From assembly GCA_003833135.1 (NCBI GenBank), contig QZLH01000016.1:201943-226606 (forward strand): a stretch of 24,664 bases of DNA, given 5' to 3'. The notes beneath the pieces are model-generated. The model made no database searches, was not told where the DNA came from, and worked only from the letters and a program-made list of their open reading frames with translations. The translations under genes and the position numbers were made by a program. This document shows positions 19,341 to 24,664 of the stretch, one piece after another. This DNA is from Oehlia diaphana. Lineage: Eukaryota > Glomeromycota > Glomeromycetes > Glomerales > Glomeraceae. Position 1 is the first letter of the stretch. The number at the start of each line of letters is the position of its first letter.

Positions 19341-19745
19341 TAATATGGTTATCAGTCATTGTCACTAATTGATAGAATTTATCATTATTGTCATCAGTAA
19401 GAATTCTTAGTCCAATGAGAAGCTGTATTAAATTCTTGTATTTCTTAACTCTCATAATTGTACAAATTGTTCTATTTTGCATATACTTATAGTCCCGTAA
19501 TCTTGTAATGTTTGGATGTACGTTTAATAAATTCTTCATGGTTAGGATTATCCGAGAGAATTCTGGCGATTAAATCCTCCAGTTATATCTCAATATTTTC
19601 CAGGATTCTGCTATTTAAGTCCCCAATATTCCGGTTGCATAAATTAATCGATAGCGGATTTTTTGGCGAAGTGTACAATAGTTAATTCTTCTTCTTTCAG
19701 CACTTTTATCCAATTTTGTATTATAAAATTAAAGAGTTTACTGTG
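19306..19745 (-). pseudogene. broken gene of unknown family (about 140 residues readable)
   Basis: Read from about 19745 down, three frames join into one protein-like text. The first is IIQNWIKVLKEEELTIVHFA, KKSAID, a stop, then FMQPEYWGL. After a shift near 19616 comes NSRILENIEI, a stop, LEDLIARILSDNPNHEEFIK and RTSKHYKIT. After another shift near 19495-19505 comes LRDYKYMQNRTICTIMRVKK, then LIGLRILTDDNNDKFYQLV and TDNHIIKLEDLLLPKY to a stop at 19306-19308. The 77-residue ATG frame at 19306-19539 is only the last third; its N-terminus is out of frame with the true reading. Acidic, Ile/Leu-rich, no signal peptide. I do not recognise the family. Its last codons are duplicated downstream in the 658-bp repeat. 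Confidence 0.5.
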
Positions 19746-20023
19746 AAAGAGTAAAATTATAAATTTCAAATATGAATAATATGATGATATGCGTATCTAC
19801 ATGATTATTTCTATTCTCTGAAATCAGTATGTAGCAAAGTTATTCTTTTACTAAAGTTTCATCAAAGTGATAAGTTTTTTTGTTGCACATGCACATAGAG
19901 AATTATAGATCATCCATTCTTTATAAATCTTTATAAAAGAACCTTAAAGGAGATTTTACAGATCATGTCCTAAATTATATCATGCCATTATATACTGAAA
20001 AGGAATTTTAATTTCAGGCATGA
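19746..20023. other. AT-rich interval, nothing recognised
   Basis: The minus-strand frame of the neighbouring pseudogene may extend a little further up (LFHSKLFNF is open to about 19790), but I see no clear start or motif. Otherwise plain AT-rich DNA. Confidence 0.4.
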
Positions 20024-20325
20024 TCTTGCATAATTGAAATCGTTGATGATGATATATTAGAAGATATTTGGCAGAAAGTGCAAAGAGGAATGCTTGACAT
20101 TTCATAAGATAACATATTTACTATCCTTCTTGAATAATTTCAATATGTCAAGAATAAACACAAAACAGATTGGAGATTTAGTAATAATATAACCAATGGA
20201 ATTAATATGACTATTGGATAAGGTAAAAATTAAGTGAAATTTTTGAGAATTCATTTGCAGAAATATTGGAAAAGCTATCTTTAAAAGCCTTCATAAGTGA
20301 TCTTACATGTGAGAAATATGTTTAA
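20024..20325 (+). pseudogene. possible broken coding stretch, unknown family
   Basis: Three protein-like pieces follow one another on the plus strand in different frames. They are EIVDDDILEDIWQKVQRGML to a TAA at 20105; FQYVKNKHKTDWRFSNNI in the middle; and SEIFENSFAEILEKLSLKAF to a TAA at 20323 (frame open from 20227). Acidic/helical composition with Trp is unlike random AT-rich translation. I cannot name a family and no ATG is convincing. Confidence 0.25.
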
Positions 20326-20380
20326 TTTATTGTAATACTTGGTAAAACTCAATATGCTTATATAGTAAAATATTCATTAA

Positions 20381-20485
20381 GGCTGTGTAATGTGTAATTT
20401 GGCTGTGCAATATATAAGTATTTATGATTTTGGCTGTGTATATGATTTTGGCTGTACATATGATTTTGGCTATGCAGTATATAAT
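20381..20485. repeat. short tandem array of GGCTGTG units
   Basis: GGCTGTG or a close variant starts at 20381, 20401, 20432, 20450 and 20468. The last three units have an 18-bp period, each preceded by TATGATTTT. Confidence 0.85.
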
Positions 20486-20588
20486 TATTTTAGTAAATTT
20501 ATTAAATTTTCATCATAATTTTTATAAATTCATTCAATATGATTCATATAAACTTTTTCATACAAGGCTTTAGTATCGGGTATGGCTT

Positions 20589-20801
20589 ATTTCACCAACA
20601 ATCATGTTACCAACAGGATCATTTTACCAACAGTCATTTCACCGGACAGTTTGAAATCCTAATCCACTTACCCTAACCTTATCCTAACCCTAATAATAAC
20701 TCTAATTCCTTACCTAACCTAATCCTAATCCTAATTTTCTTACCTAACCCTAACTCTAATCCTAAATTCCCTTGTCGGTGAGATGATTGTTGGTGAAATG
20801 T
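20589..20801. mobile_element. MITE-like element B with telomere-like interior
   Basis: TTCACCAACAATCAT (20591-20605) is repeated as a perfect inverted copy at 20783-20797. The next 12 bases inward match at 8 positions. The left arm holds four 14-17 bp units (TTACCAACAG...TCATT, TTTCACCGGACAG). The right arm holds two inverted ones (GTCGGTGAGATGA, TTGTTGGTGAAATG). Between them, 20659-20768 is a degenerate array of CCTAAC/CCTAAT words including CCTAACCCTAA twice, which resembles the CCCTAA telomere strand. There is no coding capacity; a minus-strand frame through it (20679-20915) is just the translated array. The arms share the word CATTTYRCC with element A at 1994-2477. Confidence 0.65.
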
Positions 20802-22653
20802 GACCCTTAGTATCAGCATCAAGATTTGTTGTGAATTTTTTATTTGGAATTGGTTCAATATTCTTAAATTCTTGGCGCTCATATTCTTAATATGCATTGT
20901 ATAACAACTGAACATTTGTTATTTCTCTTGAAAGATTATAATTTATTTAAAACTTTATTTCTAGGTCCATATATTTTAATTCATAAAGCGCTGTAGAGGT
21001 CGTTACATATACAGTAAATTCCAAGATAAATACACGTATATAAATTTTAGAATTTTGCATTCTTGATTTACCTAACTTTTTTTTTTAACATTAATAATCC
21101 ATATGAGCAAAAGTAAGTACATGTTATAGCATTTATTTCTGGCCAATAGTACTAGATTGATGACTCGAGTTATACAGTAATATATAGAGGAAGGCATTTT
21201 TTCAGGGCCGTGCCAGTCAATATGATTAAATCTATGCAAACTCGTACTTTACCTTTTTATATTATTATTTTTATTTTATATTTATTCATTTATTTGTCCT
21301 TGTTTGTTAAATAAAAGATTCATCATTATTGATAGTCTAGTTGCTTTGTAATTTAGCATCTATCTGTTATGTATTCTCTATTATTATCGTTATAATAAAT
21401 AAATATAAATATAAATATCGATAAACAATTGTGCTCACATGTTCATAGACGTAAGTAAATTGTCTAAAACCACAAACATCTGAAGGAAAGAAGGATGATT
21501 CAAACAAGAGAAATCTTGTGGGTGACAACCATTATCACACACCTACAAAAGACGTGACAAGGAAGTCACTTAACCGGTCAGTATTTTAGTATAGAATGAT
21601 TCTTTTATTTCTTTATTTTAATTTGCTAGTACTGACATTTAGTTGCACGATCGTTGACTTTACTGAGCGTATAATTTGGTATTGTCTTGGCTAGGAGTAG
21701 GTAACTACTTGATTTAGTATTAATAACAATTAGCTGGCAAAAAATAGAGTTAGAATTAGGTATTGTAATTATAATGCTGCGTTTCTCAATTTACTAAATA
21801 GTAAATAAATAAATAAATATGTAAGTAAATTAAATTGGTATAATTTCAGCCAATAAATCAAATATTTTTTTTTTAATTAACTGATTAAGGTCTTTGGGAA
21901 AAACATATATATACATACATTAAACTTTATGGTTACTGACTATGATTAGGAGTTTGTTTTTCAAATATATATACAGTAGTATATATTAGTATGAATGTGC
22001 TATTGGATTATCAGATGTATGCACGCAAAATGAATAATTAATTAAATAATGCATAAAATAATTATTTAATATTATTAAATATATATAGTAATTAATACAA
22101 AGGAGTAGAATATCGGAATATTGTTAAAACAGAGTTAAAATCATTTAATATGGATAAATTGTGACTTTATATGTGTGAAAATATGCAAGTAATAATGTTT
22201 AAAAAAATTCTAACATACTATAAATGTGTAATACATCCAAAAATCTAAGATGCGACTTCTTCAAGTTCTATTAATTATGGTAATTGTATATATAAAGTCA
22301 TGTTTAAAACGACAACTAACCTTTTATAGGACAATAAGATTTTAAATAAATTATCATTTAGAATTTGATACTTGCCAAATAGATATTTCATTCGATCTAT
22401 TACAAAATTAATGAGATGAGATAAAAAGGATTTTTTATTTCTGACAATAACTGCAGTTGTCACAACCTTACATACAGGTGAGAAATAATATTTTTAATTC
22501 ATGAATTCACACACATGGATTACACATTCTAGATTATATTTTATCAATAGAATGGGCTAGAATCAACAAACTTTATTCACAAAAAAAACAATACCTTTTG
22601 TATTGAATTTACAATTAATATATATATGGTTATGTATTTTTATTATTTATAGT
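20802..22653. other. AT-rich interval, no supported gene
   Basis: A GC-richer patch at about 21450-21595 holds a 44-codon plus-strand frame containing TSEGKKDDSNKRNLVGDN and HYHTPTKDVTRKS. It is protein-like but unrecognised and without a start. A 62-codon minus frame at 22275-22463 shows no motif. Many ATATAT stretches occur around 21900-22100. Confidence 0.4.
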
Positions 22654-22844
22654 ATGGCATTTTTATCAGATGAAGGAAAAATATATAAAAAAAATGCAAG
22701 TATTAAACCATCTGAAGATAGTATTTATCGACATCTCGAATTCCTTATCTGACATCATGTTTTTTACCTGAATTTAAACATCAACAATTTTTCATTGCAT
22801 TATGGCATTTACTTATGAAAAATGGATGTGACATTTTAATATGA
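22654..22844 (+). pseudogene. broken coding stretch, unknown family
   Basis: An ATG frame at 22654-22752 reads MAFLSDEGKIYKKNASIKPS then EDSIYRH. About 20 bp before its stop, the next frame takes over as SRIPYLTSCFLPEFKHQQFF then IALWHLLMKNGCDILI, to a TGA at 22842. A single indel near 22735 would join the two. An acceptor-like TTTATAG precedes the ATG. The text is clearly protein-like, but I cannot assign a family. An F-box/LRR relative is possible from the Leu/Phe pattern, without a decisive motif. Confidence 0.4.
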
Positions 22845-23243
22845 TCATGTGTTTGTTACGAGCTAAATTATAGAAAAAGTTGACTATCTATCTATATTTG
22901 TATTAGTTGTTGATTAAATAATTAGAAATTTGAGATCACGTTTTGTCTAGGCGTGACAAATGTAAAAATGATTATCACACAAAATTAGAATAATCAACTT
23001 TTCACGAACTCTTTTGCCTTTTTTAGCCTCCATTATTATGCTTTTGTATAAATTAGAGAAAAAATTTTTTTTTTAATGGTTTATACAGTATGTATGGTGT
23101 TAAAAGACATTTTTACGCACTACATTTATTCAATTAACAGTTAATTACTTACTAATTATTGCTTGAATAAAACAATCTTTAACACGCTTATTTCAATGAA
23201 ATATATGCTTTATTATTCGTAATTAAGATCTAATTTCTTGTAG
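22845..23243. other. AT-rich interval, nothing recognised
   Basis: No coding-like stretch, RNA gene or repeat that I can support. Confidence 0.5.
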
Positions 23244-23420
23244 AAAAACCAGCCATTTTTCTTCATTTTTCCTCCTAATCTTTTATTCTTTGATCCATTG
23301 GAGCTTCTCAAAACTGAAGGGTTTGAAGAGAATTTTGATAAAATAAATTCAGAATATCGCTACAAGCGAGAGACCGGCTATAAATTCTTTGCTGTCAAGA
23401 TCTATTATAGCCTTCTGTAA
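23244..23420 (+). other. 58-codon plus-strand frame, unknown
   Basis: Open from a TAG at 23241 to a TAA at 23418, without ATG. It contains DPLELLKTEGFEENFDKINS and YRYKRETGYKFFAVKIYY. It is protein-like, but it overlaps by 16 bp the better-looking minus-strand frame at 23405-23593. The two belong to different genes or one is coincidental. Confidence 0.2.
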
Positions 23421-23593
23421 TGTGAATCTCTAGCTCTTATATATGGTAATGGCCCATGTGAGACGAATGAGAATCTATAGTCATGAACATAATATTCTGG
23501 AATTACCATTCCAGTTACGTTGAATGGGTGCAATTTGAACAACTCTTTGTACTCTCTAAGCTGGTAAGAGTAGTTCCTTCGTAATTGACGTAC
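23405..23593 (-). CDS. candidate exon of 62 codons, unknown family, partial
   Basis: A minus-strand frame, open from a TGA at 23594-23596 to a TAA at 23405-23407, reads QLREYKELFKLHPFNVTGMV, IPEYYVHDYRFSFVSHGP and LPYIRARDSHYRRL. His, Arg, Pro and Gly are frequent and Lys/Asn/Ile runs are few, which is unlike translated AT-rich noise. No ATG lies near the start, so it would be an internal or last exon. The overlapping ATG frame of 89 codons at 23515-23784 is less convincing because its first half translates poly(T)/poly(A) runs. I do not recognise a family. Confidence 0.35.
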   Translation of the reverse strand, partial: VRQLRRNYSYQLREYKELFKLHPFNVTGMVIPEYYVHDYRFSFVSHGPLPYIRARDSHYRRL

Positions 23594-24252
23594 TCACGAA
23601 ATTGTATGTGTTCAATACTAGATTTTTTAGACATCGTAAAAATAAATAAAAAAAAAATATTTTTTTTTTCATTGTTGAAAAGTGTCTTGTATAAAAGAAA
23701 ATAATATTTAACTGTCCAAAATTTTTTTTCAAAAAAAAGTCTAAATTCTTTCAATTTTTTGTCAAAAGAAGCTAAAACTGCCACAGGAAGAGAAGGCGGT
23801 CCCTAGTCTCCTCTGAATAAAATATCCTGGACTGAACCAATCACACCATTACACAAGTCAAATGAAAAAAAATTGGATTTATCTATTTTAAAATAGGATT
23901 TCTGATTTAGTATAGAATTGCCGATTTTTGGATATTCAGTACAAATTGCTGATTTTTGGCTATTTTTAATAATATTTCTGATTTTTAAATAGGATTTCTG
24001 ATTTATGCAACATGTTGATTATTACGTGTTACGGTTTTTTATTTATTTATTAGAATTTTTTGGTTTTTTTTTTTATTTTAACTATTTTTTTATCTTTCAT
24101 TTACAAAAACATTAAAATACTTTCTAACTGAAATACTTTATAAAATAAAATTTTACTTTACCTTAAATATAAACACATTTAAATTAAATAACTTATATAT
24201 AAAATAATGTAAACAAATAAATATTATAGTTTATTTACATACTGTATGTTTT
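23594..24252. other. AT-rich interval with degenerate short repeats
   Basis: From 23890 to about 24010 the phrases GGATTTCTGATTTA, TTGCCGATTTTTGGATATT and TTGCTGATTTTTGGCTATT recur in loose tandem. The rest is homopolymer-rich. No gene is seen. Confidence 0.5.
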
Positions 24253-24664
24253 AAAGCATAGTTTGAGCATTTTGGCTAAAGTAAATGACTTGCTTTATTA
24301 ATTAAAAGTAGTTCAGCAAGTCCTAAACTGTTAAGATATTAACTTTCATGAAAGTACAGTTAATACTTTTGGAGTTATTTACATTTTTCACAATGGTACT
24401 CGCTCACAAACTTTATTTTTATCACTTCAGAGCATATTTTGAGCACTTTAGTCAAAGTAAATTGACTTTCTTTATTAATTGAAAGTTGTTCAGCAGTTCT
24501 CAAAATCTACTTGGATATCAATTTTCATGAAGGTACTATTAATACTTGTGGATTTATTTACATTTTTCACAATGGCACTCACTCACGAATTTTATTTTTT
24601 TCCGTTTTATCACTTCAGAACGTATTTTGAGCACTTTAGTCAAAGTAAACCTACTTTCTTTATT
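24253..24664. repeat. satellite-like tandem repeat, about 180 bp per unit
   Basis: GAGCA.TTT.G.CAAAGTAAA (variant GGCTAAAG in the first unit) starts at 24265, 24441 and 24629, giving periods of 176 and 188 bp. Within units TTTCATGAA, TTACATTTTTCACAATGG and ACTC.CTCAC also recur in order. A 12-bp expansion of the T-rich part explains the longer second unit. The third unit is cut by the window end. Confidence 0.9.

Noticed and set aside
20679..20915. 78-codon minus frame ending in LGLELGLGKKIRIRIRLG
   Set aside because: Its repetitive part is the translated CCTAAC-like array and the rest has no motif.
23515..23784. 89-codon minus ATG frame
   Set aside because: The first half translates T/A runs; the overlapping frame 23405-23593 looks more protein-like.

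Overview
The window is a strongly AT-rich piece of eukaryotic, most likely fungal, genome. The best guess is an arbuscular mycorrhizal fungus of the Rhizophagus type (Glomeromycotina). Three kinds of fragment suggest this: a tyrosine-kinase-like hinge and C-lobe, an F-box/leucine-rich-repeat-type fragment with the phrase LIKAQTNLKYFEW, and retroelement 3' ends with zinc knuckles such as CPRC...HIWIC. All are typical of the very large expanded families in those genomes. I recognised them by reading; no search was run. There is no bacterial or organellar signature, no rRNA, and no tRNA that I could see.

I find no complete, undamaged known gene. The window is mostly an accessory region of gene fragments, transposon remnants and short repeats. 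From left to right: an 18-bp minisatellite runs in from the left edge (1-212). AT-rich DNA follows, carrying a MITE-like element with inverted arms built of short repeats (about 1994-2477). Next come two open but ATG-less reading frames of uncertain meaning (3667-3957; 5967-6360, the second with two stops). A degraded non-LTR retrotransposon 3' end with RNase H and zinc knuckle lies on the minus strand (7085-8710). A protein-kinase pseudogene on the minus strand (9485-10967) has its hinge segment tandemly repeated every 125 bp around a 693-base assembly gap.

A 337-bp MITE flanked by TA (11092-11428) follows. Then comes a probable two-exon minus-strand gene with one frameshift (11639-12375) whose intron holds nested palindromes, and a 1.55-kb foldback element with long inverted arms (12652-14201). 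Beyond it are an F-box-family fragment (15077-15418), a second retroelement 3' end (about 16360-16815), a Helitron-like fragment (17848-17997), a 658-bp tandem duplication (18030-19340), and a broken gene of unknown family that ends in the duplicated unit (19306-19745). The right third has a second element of the inverted-short-repeat family enclosing telomere-like CCTAAC repeats (about 20589-20801), further broken coding stretches (22654-22844, 23405-23593), and a satellite of about 180 bp per unit running off the right edge (24253-24664).

The genes do not form a pathway. The shared theme is decay and local duplication: pieces of expanded families are copied, interrupted by small non-autonomous elements, and broken by frameshifts. 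The most novel-looking material is structural: the paired-arm short-repeat family, the TA-flanked G-rich MITE, the foldback element, and the gene-end duplication.
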